64,000 nucleotides of DNA from Astropecten irregularis (Eukaryota; Echinodermata; Asteroidea; Paxillosida; Astropectinidae): positions 16,150,932-16,214,931 of the forward strand of contig OZ020254.1 of assembly GCA_963971285.1 (NCBI GenBank), given 5' to 3'. The notes under the pieces were generated by a model that saw only the letters and a list, made by a program, of their open reading frames with translations, made no database searches and was not told the origin of the DNA. Made by a program: the position numbers and the translations under genes. Below are positions 12,379 through 23,946 of this stretch, in pieces. Each line of letters begins with the position of its first letter. Positions within the stretch are counted from its first letter, which is position 1.

Positions 12379-13161
12379 CTAATGCCACAAATGAAAATTT
12401 CAAAAACAAAGAGAATTACATTATGAACTAAACAATTCATCTCAAAGAATAACTGCTGTCATTGAACCTGTTTATACTTCAAGTGAGGCTATACATTATT
12501 CAGCTGAAGAAATGACAATGCTCTATCACTAATTATGTGTAACAATACAAGTGAGGATCTACAATGTACTTCAATCAGCAGCAGAAATGGCATTGCTCTG
12601 TCACTAATCATGTGTCACCATACAAGTGAGGATCTACAATGTACTTCATCAGCAGCAGAAATAACACTGCTCTGTCACTAATCATGTGTCACCATACAAG
12701 TGAGGATCTACAATCTACTTCATTCAGCGGCAGAAATGGTACTGCTCTGTCACTAATCATGTGTCACCATACAAGTGAGGATCTACAATGTACTTCAATC
12801 AGCAGCAGAAATGACACTGCTCTGTCACTAATCATGTGTCACCATACAAGTGAGGATCTACAATGTACTTCATCAGCAGCAGAAATGACACTGCTCTGTC
12901 ACTAATCATGTGTCACCATACAAGTGAGGATCTACAATGTACTTCATTTTTGGCTGCAGATAACAGTCCATGACAAAGCACAAGCAATGCCAGCGAGACC
13001 AGAGGAGGTACCGGTAACAGCACGAGAAATGACACTGCTCTTCCACCAATCTTGTGTCACAATACAAGTCAGGATCTTCACAATTTGTTTCAAATTATAC
13101 GTCTCATTTCAAAGTTTCAGAGCAATTAACAACGTAAAGCAAGGATACAGATGACACTTAC

Positions 13162-13215
13162 CGGTACCTCCTCTGGTCTCGCTGGCATTGATTCTGCTTT
13201 GTCTTGGACTGTTAT
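13162..13215 (-). CDS. 54-nt mini-exon, copy 10
   Basis: Consensus peptide and splice sites. Inverted partner at 12,960-13,013. Counterpart of copy 5 at 17,526. Confidence 0.6.
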
Positions 13216-13937
13216 CTAATGCCACAAATGAAAATTTCCAATTCAAAAACAAAGAGAATTACATTACGAACTAAACAATTCATCTCAAAGAATAACTGCT
13301 GTCATTGAACCTGTTTTACACTTCAAGTGAGGCTATACATTATTCAGCTGAAGAAATGACGCTGCTCTATCACTAATCATGTGTCACCATACAAGTGAGG
13401 ATCTACAATCTACTTCATTCAGCAGCAGAAATGACACTGCTCTGTCACTAATCATGTGTCACCATACAAGTGAGGATCTAAAATGTACTTCATTCAGCAG
13501 CAGAAATAACATTGCTCTGTCACTAATCATGTGTCACCATACAAGTGAGGATCTACAATGTACTTCATTCAGCAGCAGAAATGGCACTGCTCTGTCACTA
13601 ATCATGTGTCACCATACAAGTGAGGATCAACAATGTACTTCATTCAGCAGCAGAAATGGCATTGCTCTGTCACTAATCATGTGTCACCATACAAGTGAGG
13701 ATCTACAATGTACTTCATCAGCAGCAGAAATAACACTGGTCTGTCACTAATCATGTGTCACCATACAAGTGAGGATCTACAATGTACTTCAATCAGCAGC
13801 AGAAATGACACCGCTCTTTCACCAATCTTGTTTCTCAATACAAGTCAGGATCTTCACAATTTGTTTCAAATTATACGTCTCATTTCAAAGTTTCAGAGCA
13901 ATTAACAACGTAAAGCAAGGATACAGATGACACTTAC

Positions 13938-13991
13938 CGGTACCTCCTCTGGTCTCGCTGGCATTGATTCTGCTTTGTCTTGGACTGTTAT
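13938..13991 (-). CDS. 54-nt mini-exon, copy 9
   Basis: Consensus peptide and splice sites. No inverted partner next to it. Confidence 0.6.
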
Positions 13992-14857
13992 CTAATGCCA
14001 CAAATGAAAATTTCCAATTCAAAAACAAAGAGAATTACATTACGAACTAAACAATTCATCTCAAAGAATAACTGCTGTCATTGAACCTGTTTTACACTTC
14101 AAGTGAGGCTATACATTATTCAGCTGAAGAAATGACACTGCTCTATCACTAATCATGTGTCACCATACAAGTGAGGATCTAAAATGTACTTCATTCAGCA
14201 GCAGAAATAACATTGCTCTGTCACTAATCATGTGTCACCATACAAGTAAGGATCTACAATCTACTTCATTCAGCAGCAAAAATGACACTGATGTGTCACT
14301 AATCATGTGTCACCATACAAGTGAGGATCTACAATCTACTTCATTCAGCAGCAGAAATGACACTGATGTGTCACTAATCATGTGTCACCATACAAGTGAG
14401 GATCTACAATGTACTTCATTCAGCAGCAGAAATGGCACTGCTCTGTCACTAATCATGTGTCACCATACAAGTGAGGATCTACAATGTACTTCATCAGCAG
14501 CAGAAATGACACTGCTCTGTCACTAATCATGTGTCACCATACAAGTGAGGATCTACAATGTACTTCATCAGCAGCAGAAATGACACTGCTACTGTCACTA
14601 ATCATGTGTCACCATACAAGTGAGGATCTACAATGTACTTCATTTTTGGCTGCAGATAACAGTCCATGACAAAGCACAAGCAATGCCAGCGAGACCAGAG
14701 GAGGTACCGGTAACAGCAGGAGAAATGACACTGCTCTTTCACCAATCTTGTGTCACAATACAAGTCAGGATCTTCACAATTTGTTTCAAATTATACGTCT
14801 CATTTCAAAGTTTCAGAGCAATTAACAACGTAAAGCAAGGATACAGATGACAGTTAC

Positions 14858-14911
14858 CGGTACCTCCTCTGGTCTCGCTGGCATTGATTCTGCTTTGTCT
14901 TGGACTGTTAT
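14858..14911 (-). CDS. 54-nt mini-exon, copy 8, weakened donor
   Basis: Consensus peptide. The donor reads GTAACT instead of GTAAGT, the only copy with a donor change, so its splicing may be weaker. Inverted partner at 14,656-14,709. Confidence 0.55.
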
Positions 14912-15633
14912 CTAATGCCACAAATGAAAATTTCCAATTCAAAAACAAAGAGAATTACATTACGAACTAAACAATTCATCTCAAAGAATAACTGCTGTCA
15001 TTGAACCTGTTTTACACTTCAAGTGAGGCTATACATTATTCAGCTGAAGAAATGACACTGCTCTATCACTAATCATGTGTCACCATGCAAGTGAGGATCT
15101 ACAATCTACTTCATTCAGCAGCAGAAATGACACTGCTCTGTCACTAATCATGTGTCACCATACAAGTGAGGATCTAAAATGTACTTCATTCAGCAGCAGA
15201 AATAACATTGCTCTGTCACTAATCATGTGTCACCATACAAGTGAGGATCTACAATGTACTTCATTCAGCAGCAGAAATGGCACTGCTCTGTCACTAATCA
15301 TGTGTCACCATACAAGTGAGGATCAACAATGTACTTCATTCAGCAGCAGAAATGGCATTGCTCTGTCACTAATCATGTGTCACCATACAAGTGAGGATCT
15401 ACAATCTACTTCATCAGCAGCAGAAATAACACTGGTCTGTCACTAATCATGTGTCACCATACAAGTGAGGATCTACAATGTACTTCAATCAGCAGCAGAA
15501 ATGACACCGCTCTTTCACCAATCTTGTTTCTCAATACAAGTCAGGATCTTCACAATTTGTTTCAAATTATACGTCTCATTTCAAAGTTTCAGAGCAATTA
15601 ACAACTTAAAGCAAGGATACAGATGACACTTAC

Positions 15634-15687
15634 CGGTACCTCCTCTGGTCTCGCTGGCATTGATTCTGCGTTGTCTTGGACTGTTAT
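15634..15687 (-). CDS. 54-nt mini-exon, copy 7
   Basis: Intact splice sites and frame, with Lys6 to Asn. No inverted partner. Confidence 0.6.
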
Positions 15688-16688
15688 CTAATGCCACAAA
15701 TGAAAATTTCCAATTCAAAAACAAAGAGAATTACATTATGAACTAAACCATTCACCTAACAAAATAACCTGAAGATAATGACGACCTAGTCCATTCAGCA
15801 GCAGAAATGGCATTGCTCTGTCACTAATCATATGTCACCATACAAGTGAGGATCTACAATGTACTTCATTCAGCAGCAGAAATAACACTGCTCTGTCACT
15901 AATCATGTGTCACCATACAAGTGAGGATCTACAATGTACTTCATTCAGCAGCAGAAATGACACTGCTCTGTCACTAATCATGTGTCACCATACAAGTGAG
16001 GATCTACAATGTACTTCATTCAGCAGCAGAAATGGCATTGCTCTGTCACTAATCATGTGTCACCATACAAGTGAGGATCTACAATCTACTTCATTCAGCA
16101 GCAGAAATGGCATTGCTCTGTCACTAATCATGTGTCACCATACAAGTGAGGATCTACAATGTACTTCGTTCAGCAGCAGAAATGGCATTGCTCTGTCACT
16201 AATCATGTGTCACCATACAAGTGAGGATCTACACTGTACTTCATTCAGCAGCAGAAATGACACTGCTCTGTCACTAATCATGTGTCACCATACAAGTGAG
16301 GATCTACAATGTACTTCATTCAGCAGCAGAAATGACACTGCTCTGTTACTAATCATGTGTCACCATACAAGTGAGGATATACAATGTACATGTACTTCAT
16401 TCAGCAGCAGAAATGACACTGATGTGTTACTTATCATGTGTCACCAACTCACCATACAAGTGAGGATCTACAATGTACATAATTCAGGAGCAGAAATGAC
16501 ACTGATGTGTCACCATACAAGTGAGGATCTACAATGTACTTCATCAGCAGCAGAAATGACACTGCTCTTTCACCAATCTTGTGTCACAATACAAGTCAGG
16601 ATCTTCACAATTTGTTTCAAATTATACGTTTCATTTCAAAGTTTCAGACCAATTAACAACTTAAAGCAAGGATACAGATGACACTTAC

Positions 16689-16742
16689 CGGTACCTCCTC
16701 TGGTCTCGCTGGCATTGATTCTGCTTTGTCTTGGACTGTTTT
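16689..16742 (-). CDS. 54-nt mini-exon, copy 6
   Basis: Intact splice sites and frame, with Ile1 to Lys. No inverted partner. Confidence 0.6.
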
Positions 16743-17525
16743 CTAATGCCACAAATGAAAATTTCAAAAACAAAGAGAATTACATTATGAACTAAACAAT
16801 TCATCTCAAAGAATAACTGCTGTCATTGAACCTGTTTATACTTCAAGTGAGGCTATACATTATTCAGCTGAAGAAATGACAATGCTCTATCACTAATTAT
16901 GTGTAACAATACAAGTGAGGATCTACAATGTACTTCAATCAGCAGCAGAAATGGCATTGCTCTGTCACTAATCATGTGTCACCATACAAGTGAGGATCTA
17001 CAATGTACTTCATCAGCAGCAGAAATAACACTGCTCTGTCACTAATCATGTGTCACCATACAAGTGAGGATCTACAATCTACTTCATTCAGCGGCAGAAA
17101 TGGTACTGCTCTGTCACTAATCATGTGTCACCATACAAGTGAGGATCTACAATGTACTTCAATCAGCAGCAGAAATGACACTGCTCTGTCACTAATCATG
17201 TGTCACCATACAAGTGAGGATCTACAATGTACTTCATCAGCAGCAGAAATGACACTGCTCTGTCACTAATCATGTGTCACCATACAAGTGAGGATCTACA
17301 ATGTACTTCATTTTTGGCTGCAGATAACAGTCCATGACAAAGCACAAGCAATGCCAGCGAGACCAGAGGAGGTACCGGTAACAGCAGGAGAAATGACACT
17401 GCTCTTCCACCAATCTTGTGTCACAATACAAGTCAGGATCTTCACAATTTGTTTCAAATTATACGTCTCATTTCAAAGTTTCAGAGCAATTAACAACGTA
17501 AAGCAAGGATACAGATGACACTTAC

Positions 17526-17579
17526 CGGTACCTCCTCTGGTCTCGCTGGCATTGATTCTGCTTTGTCTTGGACTGTTAT
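17526..17579 (-). CDS. 54-nt mini-exon, copy 5
   Basis: Consensus peptide and splice sites. Inverted partner at 17,324-17,377. Confidence 0.6.
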
Positions 17580-18301
17580 CTAATGCCACAAATGAAAATT
17601 TCCAATTCAAAAACAAAGAGAATTACATTACGAACTAAACAATTCATCTCAAAGAATAACTGCTGTCATTGAACCTGTTTTACACTTCAAGTGAGGCTAT
17701 ACATTATTCAGCTGAAGAAATGACGCTGCTCTATCACTAATCATGTGTCACCATACAAGTGAGGATCTACAATCTACTTCATTCAGCAGCAGAAATGACA
17801 CTGCTCTGTCACTAATCATGTGTCACCATACAAGTGAGGATCTAAAATGTACTTCATTCAGCAGCAGAAATAACATTGCTCTGTCACTAATCATGTGTCA
17901 CCAAACAAGTGAGGATCTACAATGTACTTCATTCAGCAGCAGAAATGGCACTGCTCTGTCACTAATCATGTGTCACCATACAAGTGAGGATCAACAATGT
18001 ACTTCATTCAGCAGCAGAAATGGCATTGCTCTGTCACTAATCATGTGTCACCATACAAGTGAGGATCTACAATGTACTTCATCAGCAGCAGAAATAACAC
18101 TGGTCTGTCACTAATCATGTGTCACCATACAAGTGAGGATCTACAATGTACTTCAATCAGCAGCAGAAATGACACCGCTCTTTCACCAATCTTGTTTCTC
18201 AATACAAGTCAGGATCTTCACAATTTGTTTCAAATTATACGTCTCATTTCAAAGTTTCAGACCAATTAACAACTTAAAGCAAGGATACAGATGACACTTA
18301 C

Positions 18302-18355
18302 CGGTACCTCCTCTGGTCTCGCTGGCATTGATTCTGTGTTGTCTTGGACTGTTAT
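18302..18355 (-). CDS. 54-nt mini-exon, copy 4
   Basis: Intact splice sites and frame, with Lys6 to Asn and Ala7 to Thr. No inverted partner. Confidence 0.6.
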
Positions 18356-19051
18356 CTAATGCCACAAATGAAAATTTCCAATTCAAAAACAAAGAGAATT
18401 ACATTATGAACTAAACCATTCACCTAAAAAAATTACCTGAAGATAATGACGACCTAGTCCATTCAGCAGCAGAAATGGTACTGCTCTGTCACTAATCATG
18501 TGTCACCATACAAGTGAGGATCTACAATGTACTTCATTCAGCAGCAGAAATGACACTGCTTTGTCACTAATCATGTGTCACCATACAAGTGAGGATCTAA
18601 AATGTACTTCATTCAGCACCAGAAATGGCATTGCTCTGTCTTTAATCATGTGTCACCATACAAGTGAGGATCTACAATGTACTTCATTCAGCAGCAGAAA
18701 TGGCACTGCTCTATCACTAATCATGTGTTACCATACAAGTGAGGATCTACAATGTACTTCATTCAGCAGCAAAAATGGCATTGCTCTGTCTTTAATCATG
18801 TGTCACCATACAAGTGAGGATCTACAATGTACTTCATTTTTGGCTGCAGATAACAGTCCATGACAAAGCACAAGCAATGCCAGCGAGACCAGAGGAGGTA
18901 CCGGTAACAGCAGGAGAAATGACACTGCTCTTTCACCAATCATGTGTCACAATACAAGTCAGGATCTTCACAATTTGTTTCAAATTATACGTCTCATTTC
19001 AAAGTTTCAGAGCAATGAACAACGTAAAGCAAGGATACAGATGACACTTAC

Positions 19052-19105
19052 CGGTACCTCCTCTGGTCTCGCTGGCATTGATTCTGCTTTGTCTTGGACT
19101 GTTAT
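19052..19105 (-). CDS. 54-nt mini-exon, copy 3
   Basis: Consensus peptide and splice sites. Inverted partner at 18,850-18,903. Confidence 0.6.
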
Positions 19106-20289
19106 CTAATGCCACAAATGAAAATTTCCAATTCAAAAACAAAGATAATTACATTACGAACTAAACAATTCATCTCAAAGAATAACTGCTGTCATTGAAC
19201 CTGTTTTACACTTCAAGTGAGGCTATACATTATTCAGCTGAAGAAATGACACTGCTCTATCACTAATCATGTGTCACCATACAAGTGAGGATCTACAATC
19301 TACTTCATTCAGCAGCAGAAATGACACTGCTCTGTCACTAATCATGTGTCACCATACAAGTGAGGATCTAAAATGTACTTCATTCAGCAGCAGAAATAAC
19401 ATTGCTCTGTCACTAATCATGTGTCACCATACAAGTGAGGATCTACAATCTACTTCATTCAGCAGCAGAAATGACACTGATGTGTCACTAATCATGTGTC
19501 ACCATACAAGTGAGGATCTACAATCTACTTCATTCAGCAGCAGAAATGACACTGCTCTGTCACTAATCATGTGTCACCATACAAGTGAGGATCTAAAATG
19601 TACTTCATTCAGCAGCAGAAATAACATTGCTCTGTCACTAATCATGTGTCACCATACAAGTGAGGATCTACAATCTACTTCATTCAGCAGCAGAAATGAC
19701 ACTGATGTGTCACTAATCATGTGTCACCATACAAGTGAGGATCTACAATCTACTTCATTCAGCGGCAGAAATGGCATTGCTCTGTCACTAATCATGTGTC
19801 ACCATACAAGTGAGGATCTACAATGTACTTCATTCAGCAGCAGAAATGGCATTGCTCTGTCACTAATCATGTGTCACCATACAAGTGAGGATCTACAATC
19901 TACTTCATTCAGCAGCAGAAATGGCATTGCTCTGTCACTAATCATGTGTCACCATACAAGTGAGGATCTACAATGTACTTCAATCAGCAGCAGAAATGAC
20001 ACTGCTCTGACACTAATCATGTGTCACCATACAAGTGAGGATCTACAATGTACTTCATTTAGCAGCGGAAATGGCATTGCTCTGTCACTAATCATGTGTC
20101 ACCATACAAGTGAAGATCTACAGAGTACTTCAATCAGCAGTAGAAATGACACTGCTCTGTCACTAATCATGTGTCACCATACAAGTGAGGATCTACAATG
20201 TACTTCATTTAGCAGCAGAAATGACACTGATGTGTCACTTATCATGTGCCACCATACAAGTGAGGATCTACAATGTACTTCATTCAGAA

Positions 20290-20655
20290 ATGAAACTACT
20301 CTTTGACATTACATTACACAATACATGTAATTTGAAACAAATTGTGTAGATCCTCAAATGTATGGTGAGACAAGATTGGTGACAGAGCTGTGTCATTTCT
20401 GCTGCTAAATAATGTAGATCCTCACTTGTTGTATGGTGATACAAGATTGACATTGCTGTATAATGTAGATCCTCACTTGATTGGTGACACATCAGTGTCA
20501 TTTCTGCAGCTGAATCAAGTAGATCCTCACTTGTATGGTGACACAAGATTGGTGACAGAGCAGTGTCATTTCTGCAGCTGTTATTCTTTGAGATGAATGG
20601 TTGAGTTGCTAATGTAATTCTCTTTCTTTTCGAACTGGAAATTTCCATTTTTGGC
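20290..20655 (-). repeat. Inverted, diverged patch of 75-bp units
   Basis: Here the units read GTAGATCCTCACTTGTATGG on the plus strand, the reverse of every other part of the array, and are irregular in length. It is followed by a diverged antisense mini-exon copy at 20,661. It looks like a local inversion or an inverted insertion that has since escaped homogenisation. Confidence 0.75.
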
Positions 20656-20862
20656 TGCAGATCGCAGTCCATGACAAAGCACAAGCAATGCCAGGGAGAT
20701 CAGAGGAGGTACCAGTATCAGCAGCAGAAATGACACCGCTCTTTCACCAATCTTGTTTCTCAATACAAGTCAGGATCTTCACAATTTGTTTGAAATTATA
20801 CGTCTCATTTCAAAGTTTCAGACCAATTAACAACTTAAAGCAAGGATACAGATGACACTTAC

Positions 20863-20916
20863 CGGTACCTCCTCTGGTCTCGCTGGCATTGATTCTGCGT
20901 TGTCTTGGACTGTTAT
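20863..20916 (-). CDS. 54-nt mini-exon, copy 2
   Basis: Intact splice sites and frame, with Lys6 to Asn. A more diverged inverted partner lies at 20,661-20,714. Confidence 0.6.
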
Positions 20917-21617
20917 CTAATGCCACAAATGAAAATTTCCAATTCAAAAACAAAGAGAATTACATTATGAACTAGACCATTCACCTAAAAAAATTACCTG
21001 AAGATAATGACGACCTAGTCCATTCAGCAGCAGAAATGGTACTGCTCTGTCACTAATCATGTGTCACCATACAAGTGAGGATCTTCAATGTACTTCATTC
21101 AGCAGCAGAAATGACACTGCTTTGTCACTAATCATGTGTCACCATACAAGTGAGGATCTACAATGTACTTCATTCAGCAGCAGAAATGACACTGATGTGT
21201 CACTAATCATGTGTCACCATACAAGTGAGGATCTACAATGTACTTCATTCAGCAGCAGAAATGACACTGCTCTGTTACTAATCATGTGTCACCATACAAG
21301 TGAGGATCTACAATGTACATGTACTTCATTCAGCAGCAGAAATGACACTGATGTGTCACTTATCATGTGTCACCAACTCACCATACAAGTGAGGATCTAC
21401 AATGTACATAATTCAGGAGCAGAAATGACACTGATGTGTCACCATACAAGTGAGGATCTACAATGTACTTCATCAGCAGCAGAAATGACACTGATGTGTC
21501 ACTTATCTTGTTTCAAATTACAAGTCAGGATCTTAACAATTTGTTTCAAAATACATGTCTCATTTCAAAGTTTCAGAGCAATTAACAACTTAAAGCAAGG
21601 ATACAGATGACACTTAC

Positions 21618-21671
21618 CGGTACCTCCTCTGGTCTCGCTGGCATTGATTTTGCTTTGTCTTGGACTGTTTT
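21618..21671 (-). CDS. 54-nt mini-exon, copy 1 (first after the SET exons)
   Basis: Intact splice sites and frame, with Ile1 to Lys and Glu8 to Lys. No inverted partner next to it. It is the copy nearest the SET exon and among the most diverged. Confidence 0.6.
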
Positions 21672-22254
21672 CTAATGCCACAAATGAAAATTTCAAAAAC
21701 AAAGAGAATTACATTATGAACTAAACAATTCATCTCAAAGAATAACTGCTGTCATTGAACCTGTTTATACTTCAAGTGAGGCTATACATTATTCAGCTGA
21801 AGAAATGACAATGCTCTATCACTAATCATGTGTCACTATACAAGTGAGGATCTACAATCTACTTCATTCAGCAGCAGAAATGGCATTGCTCTGTCACTAA
21901 TCATGTGTCACCATACAAGTGAGGATCTACAATGTACTTCAATCAGCAGCAGAAATGACACTGCTCTGTCACTAATCATGTGTCACCATACAAGTGAGGA
22001 TCTACAATGTACTTCATTCAGCACCAGAAATAACACTGCTCTGTCACTAATCATGTGTCACCATACAAGTGAGGATCTACAATGTACTTCATTTTTGGCT
22101 GCAGATAACAGTCCATGACAAAGCACAAGCAATGCCAGCGAGAGCAGAGGAGGTACCAGGAGGTACTGTGTACAAAAGGACAATTATTATGCAGCAGAAA
22201 TGAAGCCGAATGCACAGCACAAGTTGTGATAAAATACTCAATATTAACACTTGC

Positions 22255-22287
22255 CTCCTCTGAAGTGGGTGGCAATTCTACTGTTAT
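22255..22287 (-). pseudogene. Relic-like mini-exon copy at the right edge of the array
   Basis: Minus-strand sequence reads ITVELPPTSEE in the same register as the array mini-exons (ITV...EE) and is followed by GCAAGTG where the others have GTAAGTG. The base before it is TG instead of AG, so it lacks the acceptor. Similarity to the array spacer extends a little to both sides. It may be an old, unhomogenised copy or the ancestral form; the match is short, so this is tentative. Confidence 0.3.
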
Positions 22288-22389
22288 CAGGTTAAAATCT
22301 TAAAATCTGTTATATCAAATCGAATTGAAAAATGCCATTCATCCTATCTACGATATAGTGAAGATCTCCTTCAAACATCTAACTAAGGC

Positions 22390-23042
22390 GTGCGTGCAAA
22401 ATAGAAACGGTTGCTTAACCGTGGACCGATTGCCAAACGGTTGTACTGCCAACCGATTAAAAGGCTCACACCAAACGGTTAACGCCTGAATGCACTCAGA
22501 ATTGCCCTCCACCAGCCCTCTGCTGGCAGACAAAAGAGTGGCAAGTATAAAGCATTGTTGTCATTGTTTGTGGAATTGCTGTAAGGAATCTAGCTTTTAG
22601 AGATGCTTTCCTTAAGTATAAAGGCAGATAAAAATATCAACTCTTTTCTAAACAGATGCAGGAATAGACAAATTATGTACATGTGTATATTATAGAAAAA
22701 ATCAAATCAATTGAGAAATACATCAAGTTGGGGAAAACCAAACCATGCAGGCAGACCAAAGCAAGCAGAAAAGGGAGAACAATATGACCAATAATCCCCA
22801 TGCTGGCAAAGGTTAAACTACAGGGGATTAATGTCAGCTTGGTGTTTGAAGCAAGGGATTATCACAGCCCATTGTTAACTGATGTCCCTGGCTAGGTTCA
22901 TTCTTTTTCAGCCATTCTCAGCCTAAGTGGGGTGGCTTCGGTTTGGACCTCCCCAAACAATCCTTTCAAGCTTCCCAGGATATGAATGACCGTTTGGGGC
23001 AACCGTTCCACGGTTAAGATACCGGTTCTATTTTGCACGCAC
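22390..23042. mobile_element. MITE of about 650 bp with long terminal inverted repeats
   Basis: Left end GTGCGTGCAAAATAGAAAC and right end GTTCTATTTTGCACGCAC are inverted copies. The similarity goes inward about 50 bp through the AACCGTGGA and CAAACGGT motifs. The interior has no transposase. A TAA beside each end may be the target duplication, which would fit a Harbinger-type element. Confidence 0.7.
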
Positions 23043-23086
23043 TAAGTTTTAATATGTGATGCTGCAGCTTAACTGGCTTTACTTAC

Positions 23087-23300
23087 ATGTTTGTTCCAAG
23101 GCAGCTCGGCTTCCTTGATTCCATAGTCATAAGATATTTCTTCTCCTGCATGTATGTTTTTAATTGAAAAAAGGCACAGTGTCGGGCTTCCATCCATTTG
23201 GAGTACTTTCATTTTGGCATTCCTTTCGTTTTTTCTCCCATGGTTTACAAGTCTTCCAATGTTGCTAAAATTATCACTGGGTTCCTCTGAGGCATCCACA
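23087..23300 (-). CDS. SET-domain exon 3 (C-terminal half of a KMT5A-like SET domain)
   Basis: Acceptor CTAAATCCAG and donor GTAAGT bound a 214-nt exon (1 nt completing a Cys codon, then 71 codons, phase-0 end). It encodes CVDASEEPSDNFSNIGRLVNH with the SET cofactor motif GRLVNHG (GRLINHS in KMT5A), and GEEISYDYG, which has the conserved catalytic-region Tyr. The NHS serine is Gly here. Lysine methylation with S-adenosylmethionine, perhaps of histone H4 as in KMT5A, is a family inference only. No post-SET cysteines follow, as is usual in KMT5A. The next in-frame sequence downstream is either a mini-exon of the array or the exon at 5,083. Confidence 0.8.
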
Positions 23301-23344
23301 CTGGATTTAGGAAAGAGACATTTAGAATAATAATAATAATAATA

Positions 23345-23620
23345 ATAATAACTAGAGGTTTATGGCTGTTTGAAACAGCACATAAGGCTTTTCCGTATGT
23401 GATATAATCTGCTTCTCAACTTAATATTGATAAGATGCTACTCAGTTCTGAATAAACTTAATGTCTCAAACGGTTATTGTTTTTTGTTGATTTTTAAAGA
23501 TTCTGATTCTTAAATTCAGATCGCTTGTAATATGACAGTTGATGATGTCATGACGACGTCAATGAAGTGGAGGCCAATAATTGGTGGTTGTTGATTGTGA
23601 GTGGTTGACTCGTGAAGACG
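23345..23620 (+). repeat. Dispersed repeat family R2, partial copy
   Basis: Shares the GGTTTATGGCTGTTTGAAAC / AACAGCACATAAGGCTT block and a TCAAACGGTTATTGTTTTTTG-like block with 63,777-64,000 and 56,890-57,430. A short (AAT)n run precedes it at about 23,326-23,350. Confidence 0.55.
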
Positions 23621-23710
23621 GAATGGTCGCGACTTGATTCCACTACCAAAACCTGTCTTCTCCGCAATAAAAATTTGCACACAGCTATTAAACTAAACGG
23701 GAGCTACTGG

Positions 23711-23892
23711 TACAGTGGAACGTCGCTATAACGAACATGCCGGGATGCACTGAAATTGTTCGTTATAGTGGTCGTTCGTTATAGTGAACACTATTCAGCA
23801 TGCCTATACATTGTACATACAAAAATTGGAAGCCAAGATGATAGCCAAATGTTTGGTATAGCTGTGTTCGTTATAGCGGCGTTCCACTGTAC
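23711..23892. mobile_element. Mariner-like MITE, about 180 bp
   Basis: Ends are inverted: ACAGTGGAACGTCGCTATAA on the left, and the reverse of ACAGTGGAACGCCGCTATAA on the right, followed inward by CGAACA. Both ends abut TA, the usual target of Tc1/mariner elements. A second, more diverged copy is at 41,345-41,528. No transposase inside. Confidence 0.7.
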
Positions 23893-23946
23893 AATATATA
23901 CTCTGTTTGTCTCTTTTATTGAAGTTGTAACAAAATAGTCACTTAC

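Larger units (their letters stand above)
9500..18250 (+). repeat. 4.36-kb tandem duplication within the array
   Basis: Blocks starting at 9,792, 10,711, 12,639, 12,924, 13,379 and 13,708 recur at 14,155, 15,075, 17,003, 17,288, 17,743 and 18,072, a constant offset of 4,363-4,364 with only scattered single-base differences. Edges are approximate because the repeats are alike on both sides. Confidence 0.85.
5621..18903 (+). repeat. Antisense (inverted) copies of the 54-nt mini-exon
   Basis: Plus-strand copies start at 5,621, 6,690, 7,309, 8,304, 9,373, 10,292, 12,960, 14,656, 17,324 and 18,850, each 54 bp; diverged ones lie at 20,661 and 22,105. Each is preceded by TTTTTGGCTGCAG and followed by GTAAC, so splice-like signals are kept even though they are antisense to the host gene. 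They differ from the sense copies at three positions and would read ITVHDKAQAMPARPEEVP. The ten intact ones lie 148 bp from a sense copy, so one transcript can fold into a stem of about 58 bp with three mismatches. Confidence 0.85.
5516..22160 (+). repeat. Higher-order tandem array inside the 18-kb intron of the SET/recombinase-like gene
   Basis: The base unit is 75 bp, starting with ATGTGTCACCATACAAGTGA and ending TCTGTCACTAATC, with roughly a hundred copies; some units are 74 bp. Runs of about 3-14 of these units alternate with a spacer of about 400 bp that holds a 54-nt mini-exon on the minus strand and often an inverted copy of it. Composite units repeat every 0.6-1.8 kb, and 9.5-13.9 kb is duplicated at 13.9-18.25 kb (offset 4,363-4,364). 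In + orientation the 75-bp unit is open in one frame (MCHHTSEDLQ...), giving long but meaningless frames up to 345 codons. Copies differ by few bases, which implies ongoing homogenisation by unequal crossing over or conversion. Confidence 0.95.

Noticed and set aside
6040-22118. Many plus-strand open frames in the array (MCHHTSEDLQ... up to 345 codons, and MRIYNVLHFW...)
   Set aside because: They follow from a 75-bp unit that lacks a stop in one frame. Units of 74 bp shift the frame at will, and nothing suggests a promoter, splice pattern or protein family.
5516-22160. CRISPR-like array
   Set aside because: The units are direct tandem repeats without unique spacers, in a spliced eukaryotic gene.
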